Made by a program: the position numbers and the translations under genes. DNA of 64,000 nucleotides, taken from assembly GCF_030867145.1 (NCBI RefSeq), contig NC_134428.1, positions 20,997,537 through 21,061,536 on the forward strand, given 5' to 3'. This DNA comes from Opisthocomus hoazin. Taxonomy: Eukaryota > Chordata > Aves > Opisthocomiformes > Opisthocomidae. The number at the start of each line of letters is the position of its first letter. The first letter of the stretch is position 1. Below are positions 45,701 through 57,900 of the stretch, in pieces. Below the pieces are notes generated by a model. It worked only from the letters and a program-made list of their open reading frames with translations. It had not been told where the DNA came from and did not search any database.

Positions 45701-48700
45701 ATCTAAGAAAGGCTCAATCCAGACCCATCCACACCTTGATTTCAGTTTTTCTGCTTGTAAAGCAGATCTGGGAAATGGAGTTGAAGCCCCATCTGCATCT
45801 CAGCAGCAGCTCAGGATGAGCCAAGGTACACTTGGGACCTGAGGACAGAGCTGCAGCTCCAGAATGTGCTGTATCCCTCTTCCCTGCTCCTGCCATGGCC
45901 GATGATGGGTTTCCAACCCCTCAAGGCTGGGGAGCAGGCACAGAGGGAGATGTCTGTCTGCCACAGTCAGGGCAAAGCTCCCATGGATGGGAAGGGAGAG
46001 GGGCTGCAGAGTTTCAGCCTCCATCTCCAGGAACGACCTGGGGTAGCTCTGACCTGCCTCAGCACCTCGTCGATCCTCTTTTCTCCTTGAAGTGGATCAT
46101 AGCCTGGGAGAGGTTGTCCAACCACGGCTCTGCTCCTCACATCCTCTCTTCTCCTCCTCCTCCTTTAGATCTAGGAGAAATTATCTTTTCTTTCCAGAGC
46201 TTTTACCAAACTGCAAGGGATTTTCCAAAACATCTGGAACAGCTCATGGAGCTGGAGCGGAGTGTAACGCTGAGGGTAGAAATGGGGTCATGGAAACAGA
46301 GGCACCCTGTTGGATTAATGCTTGAGAGCAACACTAGGGAAGGGCTGAGTCCAAATCCTTACCCCACTCGCAAAGAAAAAGAGTTGGAAAAATTCCAGTG
46401 AGATCTCATCCATACCACCACATGCCTCTGGGTCCTGCTCCCGAGAGACCATGCCTGGAGGAGGTCTCACCAACACCCATCGATGCCCATTGCCTGCATG
46501 CGCGGATGTGACGCTGTGCTGTGAAGGGCAGCTGGGCATTTTGATCTGCCAGACCCAAAAACCTGCTCGTATGTCTCAGGCTGGGAGGAGGTCTAGAAGA
46601 AGTTTTTCAGAAAGGGCAACAAGGCCCCTCGGGTTATTCAGAGGCTGCCAGCTTGACATCCATCACAGCTGAAATACAGAGATGGCTTTTATACAAAGCA
46701 ACATGCAGTTAATTAAAGAAGGGGTGTAACTGATGCCAATCCCAGAATATGATGAAAATAGATCTCTGCTAACTTCTTCATTTCTACAGGGCTAGGATTT
46801 GGGCTAATAGAAGATGATCTTGTCAATGCAACAGCCTTGCTTGTGTGGTTTGACTTGGCGTCTGGCCATGGTACAAATGGAGCTGGAGTGGAGTCTGCTG
46901 CTTAGATAAATTGATAAATGCTAATGATACAAAACCATCACGGCTCACCTGATGGGAGGGCAAACGGGGCTGGCTACAGGCTGGGAGATGCAGCTGCTCC
47001 GGGGAACTGCGGTCACGCAGCCGCCTTTCCAGTGGGGTTGCACAGAAATTGATTCTTCAGCCTCTCCAGTTTTACCTGTTTGGTGAAAAAAATAAAACCC
47101 TTCTGATGACATTTGTAAATGGCTGTGATGGAATAAGGGAGATCACTCAGCTTGGTGCAAGCCACAACTGCCTCTTCTAGTACAGCCACATGAAGATTCT
47201 AGGAACAAAAAGGGAAGGTGATATTTACAGGACGGGACAACATCTCTGTCTTGGGAAGCAAAGCATGTGAAAGTCATGGCAGAATCAAGGGGTTTAGACT
47301 TATTTTAGTGGGACAGCCTCTAAAAATGTTTCTGTTGTCCTTCGGGGTAATCCAGACTCCCAGGGTCCTCAGATTTGTGGCTGCAAAGTGCTGCAGTAAC
47401 TCTGACTGTGTCCCCAGTGCAACACAGCAGCCGTGAGGGCAACCATCATCCTTGGGTGTGGTGGGGTGAGGATGGAGGTTTTATTTGTTGTGGCTGTGAC
47501 AGTGGGGTGAGAGCAAGGAGAGTGGTGTTCCCAGCTCTAGTGTCCCCTTGCCAAGGAGGAGGGTGGCACATTGGGAGAGTCTGGGAAAAGAGCCCCAGAA
47601 GTGATTCAGGGACTGGAAAAGTTGCCTACTCAGGCAAGGTGGGGAAGCTCAGTTCATTTATTGAGTGTTATCTGTTTTAGCATTATACATAGAAGACTTC
47701 TGGCTCATGGTATCCCTAAATGTTGGGGTTGAGATGGGAGAAAGTTTCCCAGGCCAACAGGTAAAAGCAGGATAAGATCAAATGGATGGAAACCAAAGGG
47801 CATAACTTTGGTCTGGAAAAGACACTCAGCTCATCTGAAATATTGAAATGCAGACTGGGACACCCTGTCCCCCTGCACCAACTGCCGTGAAATCCTTAAC
47901 TTCTGCAGAGAGAGTTTGGGAGACAAGGTGAGGGACTCTTGCATGACACGGCGAGTACCTCCACCTGCCAGCCGGCAGCAGGCTGTTGGGATTAAAACCC
48001 CGCTGACAGCCTCAGGCTTTCCCATCCAGGCGAGAAAACAAGCTGTGAAAAAAGTAAACATGTCACTGAAGTATTTTCCTTTCAGATGGGTTGATCTTTC
48101 CGAGCTCAGAGAAAGGACACAAGGAAGCTGCTGTCAGATGCAAACACACCAGCCCTGACTTCACAAATATTTGAATAACATTTACCAAGCATTTCATGTT
48201 ATTCCACAATAAATTTAAAAAAATGAAAAAAAGAAAGGCTTTACTGGACTCTGCCAGATGTGATTCACTCAGGTAACCTCTCTGCCTCACTCAGCCCCAC
48301 ACTCAGCAGCCGCTGTCCCCACCAGCTGCAGTCACCCCGGAGTCCCCGGACTGAATCCTTGTAGAACCAAAAGCTCAGATGAGGATGTTGGACCCAAGCG
48401 TATCACCCATATGACACCGTGCCTGGCAGCACAGCAGGAGAGCCTGCCCCATCTCCATCACGCCCTGCAGACACATGTGTACTGCCACCACAGGGACGGG
48501 TACGGTCCGCCTCATCCCTTATTTAATGTGCAGATGGGCCGTTGTTTATGTAGGACCTCCCGAAAGTGCCTTTGCTGTTGAGCTCTCTCTGCTATTTCCT
48601 GCATTTGAACCCCTTATCAGAGCCTTGCCCCGGGAATATGTGCTTGGGAGGGTGCGTTTTATGGGTTGATAAGTTTTTATTGCAGCCAGACTTATTGACG

Positions 48701-51600
48701 GGATGTCTGAAATAAAGGGGTGGTGACCCTGTGTCTGGGCAGGAGGTGAGGAGGTCTAAGCAGCTCTGCTTTCCATGAAACTTTGTGGTCTGAACACAGG
48801 TTTTAAGTAAAATCCTAGCAATTTTGGATCTGATTCAGGCACAGCTGGGAAGGTTCGTGTCAGAGATCTTTGGGAGCAGCTGCCACTTGTACCAGGGAAT
48901 TGGGTTTCATTTAAGTATTTATTTCCATGCCCTGCAAGAGGGAGCAGCACATGGATGTGTGGTGTCACCTGTGCCCCATGCACACCTTGGGCCCATAAGA
49001 CACCCCAGGACCCCCCTCTCGGCACACCTCCGGGACATCCTGCTTGTGCGTGGAGCAGTTTGCACCCTCTCCTGCCTCAGTTTCCCTCTCCACTCTGCAC
49101 ACCTCCATTGCAGGCTTTCCTCCCATGTGGACCAAGTTCTTCTCCATGGTGGCAATTTGCATTTTGCTTTTTTTTTTAAACATCAGTTTAGAAATAAATT
49201 GAAGTGGCCAATAATTACTTTGCCAGGTGCTAACTCCCTCTGCACTTTAGCTCTGAGCACGCCTTTGTGTCCGTGTGCATGCACAAGCGGTGAACAATGA
49301 TTAAAGAGGCTTTATTAGTCCCATGACTAAGCTATAATAGGAAAAACCTGTGTCCTTCCTGACAACAACCCGTGTGAGGGCAACAGCTTGCTATGAATGT
49401 TCTGCCCCAGCTCCTCGCTCTTGCGCAGAGGACAATGTTGTGGCCACATTAGAGGGTTCTCTGATCTCGTTTACCCCAACAAACACCTGGGGAACATAAT
49501 GTTGGACGTGGAGATGGTTGTATGTGGTTTCTTCTAAGCTCTTCATGGTCTCATGTGTCCACTCCCACAGACATGACTGCTCCCCGTGTACTGCAGGGGA
49601 GCAGGAGCTCTCACCATGAAGCTCTCTTCCACAAGCCGATAGTATAACCTGCGCCTGCTCACGGAGATGGTGATGTCCCACCAAGGACACAGGGCAGAGC
49701 TGAGGCTGCAGTTCTTGGGAATGGATTTCTCTGCAGGGACTCGAACCAATGTTCCCCTAAATCAGTGCTGCAACATGAGCTGCGGAGAAGAGCTGCACAA
49801 ACACCATAACAGTGCTGCCAGGGAGCCTCGTCTTCCTGATTTATTCATCACTCTAATAAAATATACTGCCATTTTTCAAACTTCACCTTTCTCTCTTGCA
49901 GCCAAAAGCAACAGACCTCATGGATGCCCCTTTGCAGGAAGACATCTTCTGCTTCTGAGATGACAGGTAGCAGGACATTTCCCTGGCTGCTGTCTAAATT
50001 GTGGGGGACAGGAAAACATCTCCAGGAGAGATGCTGTTGGACACCGGCTGGCCATGGCTGCTCTGTTGGCATCCCCTAGCCCCTGGGGTGTGTGACTGTC
50101 CTGGACCCAGCACCATGGAAAGCAATTAGGAGCTTCTGTGACCCAGGATGTGCTGCGAGATGGGACACACAAGGTTCTCTGAGATCAGCATGTTAGGAAA
50201 ACTAACCATCCCAAAGTTACTGTTGTCTTCTTTGTAAGAAGGGGACGATTATTCAAAGCATTTGGGGCCAACAGATGCTGTGCAGCCTGCCCTACAGACA
50301 CAACTTCGTCAAAAGTCCCCAGCGAAGGGGAAAAGGCTGGTTTTTACATTTTGGTAGAGACCTCTTCCCAGCACACGGCTTTAAGGTGGTCACTCATCCC
50401 ACGTCTCAGCAGACTGATGCTGTGTGCTTCTGCCGTGCTGCAGCTGGCCAGAGGACGGGGCAGAGGAAAGCTGGGGGAGCAACGCAGGTATCACAGTAAA
50501 GAGAGAAAGCAGAGCAAGATATTTTCTTTCCTCCGCATACCTCCAGGCCCTGGGCAGCCCTTCAGCAGCTTCATTCCCATCGGAGGAGGTAGGATCTGAA
50601 TGCGGTGACGGGAGCCGGCTGCCCTTTTCCCTGAACCTGCTGCCACTGAAACTCACCGGGCTGGCAAAGCCTTCTGCAAATGCCCCCCCTGAGCCAGCCA
50701 GCACGTCCCACCCTCCTGCAGAAGCCAGCATTACCATCCCCCCTTGCATACAAAGGAGGTTGCATCATAACTGCTTTTTAAACTCTGAGGCTTTTGAAGT
50801 CAAAGCCAAAGTTTGTTTTTACGCCTGCATTGAGCCAAGTCCCTTGTTCTGGTGTTTACAAGAGTCTCTTCGGTTAGCAGGAGCTCACCTCACCTTTTAT
50901 AACAATGGAGTTATCTCGGTGATGTTTGTCCAGACTGGCAAGAATCTGGGCTCTTGAAGGACTGAAAATCAAAGTCACGAGAGAAACCAAATGACAGTTC
51001 TACTGGAAGATTTCCAGCTCTTGCTTCAGCTGTGGCTGAGAAAATCAGAATCAGGATTACCTACAGGGGAAGAGACAGGTTTTCAAAAGATGGACATCCT
51101 TTAGGACCAACAGGAAGAACCTCAAAAACAGGGCCTCGAAGTCCACGGGCTAGTAACAGAGTCAGCTGCACCATCATTCACCCTACATCGGTGCTGTAGG
51201 GAGAAGATGCTCCAAACCAGGCGGGAGGAGCCCCCAGCGTCCCTGGGAGCAGCAGGTTTGTGCAAAGTGTGACTTTCCCTCCATTTCTGGGCTCATTTGG
51301 GGGTTGCAGAGCCACCGTGTGAGCTCTGTCCACGACACCTTGCTCGCTGGCAGGAATCGGGCGTCCCCAGGAGCCCAGCTCTGTCTGGGACAGCTCATCG
51401 CATGCTTTCCGCTGAAGATTTGGAGGCCAGCAGTTTGCGGACACTGCTCTGGCTGCTCACAGCATCCCGGTTTTCCCAAAAACCAACCAGTCAGGCCGTC
51501 CACTTGGCATAAACACCCTGACTGAAGGGCCGGGGCTGAGCTGGCAGCAGCAGGAACCACCATCGCCAACAGGAGAGCAGGGAACGGGCTGAGCAACCCC
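36790..51600. other. Intergenic DNA, no supportable gene
   Basis: About 15 kb. Open frames up to roughly 190 codons exist but are compositional, overlap on several frames and show no family signature. No transposon was recognised. A perfect 12-bp stem-loop lies at 41017-41046 and a GAT trinucleotide run at 44744-44754. The sequence resembles ordinary GC-moderate avian intergenic DNA. Confidence 0.5.
41017..41046. repeat. Perfect 12-bp inverted repeat with 6-nt loop
   Basis: TTTAACTCAAAA at 41017-41028 and TTTTGAGTTAAA at 41035-41046 are exact reverse complements separated by CAACCC. The surroundings are AT-rich. It could be a chance hairpin, a cruciform-prone site or the remnant of a small terminal-inverted-repeat element. 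Confidence 0.85.
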
Positions 51601-51965
51601 AACCCAAATACCTCACCCCCGGGCACGGAGCAACGAGGGCGTTCCGGGAAAATTTGGGCCGGCGGATGAAAGCTGAGCGGTTAATGCAGCGCCTGTTCTG
51701 CACCGGCTTTCCAGTCGCGGCTTGCACGAGCTTCCTTGCGGACATCTGGCAGATGGGCCGAGCGAGGAATGTAATGAGTTGTGCAGATGGGAGGTGCCGC
51801 GCTCAGGTTGCAGCCCGTGGGGCAGGGAGTCAGTATTTTGTTTATAAACACAGGCAGAATGATTAAGATAAGAAAGGGATGGTAATTAAATTAAATTAAG
51901 GCTCTGCAAGTCGTTAGATGAGCCTGAAAGCATCGCCAGTCACTTTAATTCCTAGCTCTGCAGAA
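51600..51965. promoter_or_regulatory. Candidate conserved enhancer-like segment
   Basis: A CpG-containing block (about 51600-51830) passes into an AT-rich block with a perfect 12-bp palindrome TGTTTATAAACA (51839-51850, overlapping forkhead sites), GATA-type GATTAAGATAAG (51861-51872) and TAATTAAATTAAATTAA (51883-51899). The density of clean developmental-factor motifs is unusual for the area. No coding potential is seen. Confidence 0.3.
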
Positions 51966-54900
51966 CAGGGGCTCACTGTGACAGAGCATTGGAGGGTGAC
52001 GAGGGGGACCGGGAGGCTCTTTCATGAGTTCAGTGGGGAAGAGACGCACACAGTCATATCCAAAAAGGGGAGATGGAGGGGAGTCAGGTAGAAGCAAAGC
52101 ACCAGAGCATCAGGGGAGGGAGGGGAAGGTCTGCAAAGGTTCTCCCTGTGCCCCTGGGAACAGTGGTACCAGAGCATAGATGGGGAACTGAGGCACGGTG
52201 GGATGAAGGGCCAAGTTACCCCCCAGGATTTTGGTGCCAAAGGTGCAATAAAGAGTATCATGAGCCTCACAGAAGTCGATTTGGTTGTAAATGCCCCCAG
52301 ACATCCAAAGCATCTCTGCAGACACTTGGGAACCTCTTGGTGAGCAGCAGAGAGGGCAGGATCGAGGAAGGCAGCCCCAGCCCGAACAGCTTGGGAGGCA
52401 TTTGTTGGCCAAGGGAGCTGGATGAGGATAAGACAAGAATTTGGGAGAAAAACAGGCTAGGAAGCATGACGGCTGATGTGCAGGTTTCAAATCTGTTTAT
52501 GTCTCCGGCACAGAGGCCGCAGCTGTACCTGTGCTTACTCAGAGCAAATGATGTGAACAACACCCAGAGCCTGACAAACCCACTCTGCTGGGGCACCGAG
52601 GGATGCTAGCTCCTCTTCCCAGGGCTGACAGTTTGCTGGGAGTTCCTGTGCCTGTTTATTTTTGTTTCGTGCATGCAGTGGCCCTGATACACCTCCAAGC
52701 CTTAAGTGCTTTCCCTGCTGCACAGACGGAGTAAATTTGTCCTCGGAGCTTTCGTACCTCTTTGGGAAGAGGGAACGGGCTGAGAAGGTCCGGATGCTGC
52801 AGGGCAGGCAGCATGGGGGGCTGGAGCAGCTAATGCTCAGTTGGAGGATGCTTCATTGACTGCCCGTGACCCAGAGACTTAAATCTGCTGCTGTCCCAGT
52901 TTGGGAACCTGGCGCTGGAGCACAGGATGTAGAAACATGCGCTTTTTAGCTTACAAGGTCTTCAGCCTGGTCTTCTGGTGCCAGCCCTTTGCAAAGGGCT
53001 GTTGGGAAGCACAAAGGAAGTATCAACAACCTTTGCAACAGCAGTCACGGCCAGGATGGTAAATGCAAATAAGAAGCCCCTTGGTCAGATCCTTGGAGAG
53101 GGGAAGAGACCCTTTTCCCACCAAGTGTTTGCAGGGTGGTGGTTGATCAGGGCTGGGCTGGCGGAAAGGTGTCTCTCATACAGGTGTCAAGGGGAGAGCA
53201 GCTAATTGGTGGCTGCCTGTTTCTAAATAGGGGAGGAAGCAACCACAAAAACCGTCAGGCAGAGCACCCTGTTCACTGTCATCAAGCCAGAGCTGAGCAC
53301 ACTTTCTAATTCCAGTCTAAGACCCTGGGAAACCTACTGGCTCGCGCCCGTTTGAGAGCCTGGCTGGACACCGGGAGCTGCAGGTAGGTGACAGCTCACT
53401 GGGATGCTGACCGAGCAGGGGGGACCACACTGGTGAAGAGGCTGGCACGGTTAGAAGGAAGTGTAACAGCTTTTCAGGGATGGGGTTGCTGCCGCGCCCC
53501 TGTCCGTGTGGGTAGGTACATCCCACGCAGCAGCCAATGCATTTCCAAAGCGGGTTCATCGGCTCCTATTAAACGCAGCAGCTGACTTCTTTGCACTGGC
53601 AAATCCTCTCCTCTTTGCCCACTAGACTCCAAGAAGCCTTCTTCCTTCCCGTGGGGCCGGAGGCAGCGGGCTGGCAGCAGGGAGGGGAAGGGAGCCGCCG
53701 GCCCTGCAGCGTGCCGGGCTCGGGGCCAGCATTCCTGCCGCCGCTCTGCAAACAGACCGGGTTTGTTCAGGCTGCTCGCAGCGATGAGGCACAAGCGTGC
53801 CAGGGCTTAAGGCTGTGGGGCCGAGGTCTGGATTTGGCTCCTGGCATGGGCCGGGTGTGCAGCGGGAGCCCAGCACCCCAGGAAGAGCAGGGGGCAGGGA
53901 TCTGCAGCTCTGGGGGTGCACAGAGCTACAACCACTGGTTCCTGTCACCCCGTCCTGGCTGGTGGGACACCCCAAAGGAGGTTTCGCCCACCTGGGTCTG
54001 TCCTGGGCTGCAGTCCCGGGGGCAAGCTGAGCTCCCCATGCAGCTGCTCTGACATGATGTGGGACCCCAAGGGGAAAGTCGATGCCCTGAGTGCTGGCTG
54101 GGTCCTCGGCAGGGGAGTACATGCTGGCTTTCCTCCTGCTGATCTCCCCAATTAGTCTCCCATCTCCTTTTTTTCTTCTTCAAAGCACTAAGCGTCGTCA
54201 ATCTGTTAAGGGTATTAATGCCAGGCTGAGCTGGGGAGGCTGGTGTCTCCCCAGCCCATGCACACCCACAGCTGTGCACACTAATAGTTTTTTGCTGTTC
54301 TGTCATGGCTGTTAAGGCTACAAAAGCCCTGAGTAAAGTGATCTTCTGTGGCCCTTGTCCACTGAGGCCTGGGCACATCAGATGCTTTTGAAGGCAGGAA
54401 TGTGGCTGAGCATGTTCAGGTTTGTCCCAGCAATGGTCCTGTGTTTTCCTCCCCGACTGTCCAAGGGGGGGTTAACAACACATGAAGCATCTGATCAGCC
54501 CATGGGCCTGCCAGCCCCCGGTGTCCCCTCTCCACCGGCCCAGTTCCCACCACCACAGAGGGTCCCAAGGTCAGTGACTGGCGGCCTGAGACCCGGGAGA
54601 GTGTGCTGGAGGCACTGGTGGACACAAAAGGGTTTAAAGCCTAATTTGGGACAATAAACTTGGCATAAGTGTATTTATTCCAGACCTCTGTGCACGGTTG
54701 CTCTCTCTCAGGAGCCAATGGGCTGGAGGAGAGGTCTCAGGCAGCAGCTGATGTGGGCCATGTAGAAGTGACCAGGGTGCACAGGGGTGCAAGAACACCT
54801 CTGTACATCCCTCATCAGCACCCAGGGTCTTCTCTGGACCTTTAAGGGAGATGTGTAACAGCCAACCATGATGCAGGAGGGTGCTGGTTGCCCTGGGGGT

Positions 54901-57900
54901 CTGTGGGAGCCTTGGTCCAGATCTGAATACGCTTTTCCCTTTACCCCAGGGGACTCCAAGTCCATGCTCCCCTTCCTGGTACCCGGGTCCGGGATGTTGT
55001 GCCCTGTGGGGAGGGACCCCAGTTGTTGTTTTAAGCACTGCCTGCTGGAGACACTCCAGTCTAGATACCAAAGCAGATGCCGGCTCTTTCCTTGGATCTG
55101 AGGTGGCTCGGTGGGTTGGGGGCAGCTTTGTCATTTGAAACAGTGGGGTTAGCCTGGACTGTGTTGCCAGCAGCCCCGGCCATACAAGGGAAGAGGATCC
55201 CACTGCATGCACAGCCCTGCATTCCCCGTCCTCCCCTGCCCCAGCCTGGGACAAGCAGCCCCCAGAACCCGCTGACACCTAGGGGTGCTCCAAAGCACCC
55301 AACAGCGGAGGCCAGACAACGCCATGATGGGGACCAGGCACAAGCTGGGTCCTGTCCCTCCCTATGCTGCTGCAGGTTGGGTTTGGGTTTCTCTCCCTCT
55401 TGTTTTCTACAGTGGGCTGAAACTCTACGCCGGGGCGGGAGACGCTCAGGGGAATTTGCGATGGCAGATGGCGGGGAAAAGAGAAAAGGATGGAGCGCGC
55501 TGCCTGCGGGCACGGGAACACAACACCCTGGGAGGGAGCACAGAGTGAACAGCCAGAGGTGACCGGCCAGCAATGCTTTTAATGTTAAAAATGCATGGGA
55601 CTGCCCTGCCTTCCCCGCACATGCACCTGCAGGCAAGAAACAATCCTGCTCCGGATGCCTTTTTCCTCTCTTTCTTTCTCTTTCTCCTTCTTGCGCTCTT
55701 CCCCCTCTAAATCAAAGATGTTTCCCCAGATGCACTGGTCCCCATCCAACAGATCCCTTTGTCTTGTCTCTTTGAATTATTTTTTCTTTGTGTGGATTCA
55801 CCATCCTCCCAGGCTCGGCACTGGGTATCCCATCATAAGGCAGACACTGACTGGTCAGCAGTGCCAAAACTCCTTGTGACGCTGACGCAGAGGGATCCTT
55901 ACCAGAGCAAAGATGCTAAAAGCTGTATCTCGGCCAAGGGAAGACTGTAGCGTGAAGTCAGAGAGCAGAGATGCCCAAAGGGGATTCAGAAATTTTTGGG
56001 TGATTTTAGCATTATAATGAGTAACTGGGATGAAGTGAAATTGCAGGAGCAGAGCCAGAGGACTTCCCACCCTAAGTGTATCATTTCCCACACCAAATGC
56101 GGCACTGTCCCCCAGCTCTGCGGGGTCACGGGAGCCTCCCAAGGATACCGTAAGCCGGGGGAGTGGGGGGGAGTGCAAGGGCTGCCCCAGCGCGGGCCAC
56201 ACGCAGCCCTGGGTGATGACAGCTCCTGCTGTCCCTCGTGCTAGGAGACAATGTGGACATCCCGGGTGTCATGTCCTGGGTGCCTGTGTCTCCCAGGCGG
56301 GCAGGTCCTGCTGAGCACCAGGCTGCTCGGCCGAAGCCACTGCGCAGTGACTGAGGACTGGCTCTGTACCAGACCACGGCTGTCCTTCTCTTGCAAGAAC
56401 ACCATTTGCTTTTGCAAACCTGCTGCTGGCTTTGACCCATCTCCAGCCGTGCTCCCACTGCCCTGTGCTGGTGGACGTTTGGGCTCCTGTAGTTTCCTGA
56501 TCCTTTACCCCAGACCTGAAAGAGCACTTGGGTGCTCCAAGTCAGACCCGCTTCTCCCAGCTGGCTTGAGCTGGTTTAAGAAAAGGAATCGGCTCTCACC
56601 ACAGGCCTGCCCTCACTTAACTTTGCAAGAGGAAATTTTCTCCCGAGCTCCAGGGATTGCAGGACATTTTTGATGTGAGGGAGATATGGAAAGCAAACCT
56701 GACCTTTTCAACCAGAGAATAGCTGTTTCCCCACAAGCCTGTGTTGCAAAGAAATGTTGGGTTTTATTTTCCTCCCAAAGCAGCACTGAAAACAAACATC
56801 CAACCTCAAACTTTGCTACAAAGCACAATTGTCTCTCCAGACTAGCACTTAGACATTTCTATCCGGTCCTGCCTCCCCGTGCTGCTCCCCGCCTCTCTGC
56901 AGGCTCGGGGAGTGCGGTGGGATCAGCCTGGGAAGTTATTTTGTTCCCACCAAACACCTTGGCTAGCAGTGGAGTCCTTTTATTGCCGGGATGTCATTCA
57001 CACTGTGCTTGTTTAACACACATACCAGCTGCCTCTTTTCATGCTACTGCTCTGAGAACAGAGATTCACGAGGACTGAGCTCATCCTAAGTTCACAGGAA
57101 GATGGGCTCAGATGGGGACGTGGGATGTAAATCCCCTTGAACACTGCATATATTTGTATCTGCGCCTGAATTTACATCCTCTCTCTCATCGCAAGATTCC
57201 CCTGTCGTGGCGTGTTGGGGAAATGCAGTGCATCCCTCCAAGGTTGAGTTTGGGATTTTTTTTTGCTGTTCGTGACTGGTTTACTTCTTTGCATGATTTT
57301 TAGGGTAGTACAATGACCAAACAATGACTTTTTTCCATCAAATAAAGCAATTGCTGGTCAGTCACCACGTGGCCCCCGAACCTGCACCATCCAGAGTTCA
57401 CCATCTCCTTGGGCAGCCACAATGTGGCACATGCATGGAGCAAGCTCTTCCTCGGCCACTGTGACTGTTTTCCCACTTTGGGACATAACAGAAGGTCCTT
57501 TCAACAACATTTCCTTTGAAAAATAATCCATCTAACTCTGTTTTTGGAAAGTGCTCCATGCTCTGCACAGGAAGAAGTTAATTACTGTCCGGGGGGTGAG
57601 GGCGTGTGTTCTCAAATGTTTTAAATGTTTAATTTTCTTGAAAGAAAAACCATCTCTGATCTCTGTTGGATCCTCTCCCTGTTTATACAGAGGGTTTCTA
57701 TTAGCAGGGCCAACAGTACATCCCTGACCGCCACGTCCATGTCTTTTTCTTCTTCCCTCAAAACAGGAACCCCTCCCAAGGGGTGTGTGTCCCACCTCTC
57801 CGTGCACCTCTCTCCAGGGAGTGGGGGTGGCCAAAGCCCTCCTGCCTCCAAGGGCTTCTCCATCCAGACCTGCAGCTGGGGTGAAATTGTCTCTGACTGC

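Noticed and set aside
54634-55636. Overlapping 160-215-codon frames on both strands
   Set aside because: Simultaneous long frames on both strands reflect a shortage of stop codons in GC-rich DNA, not genes.
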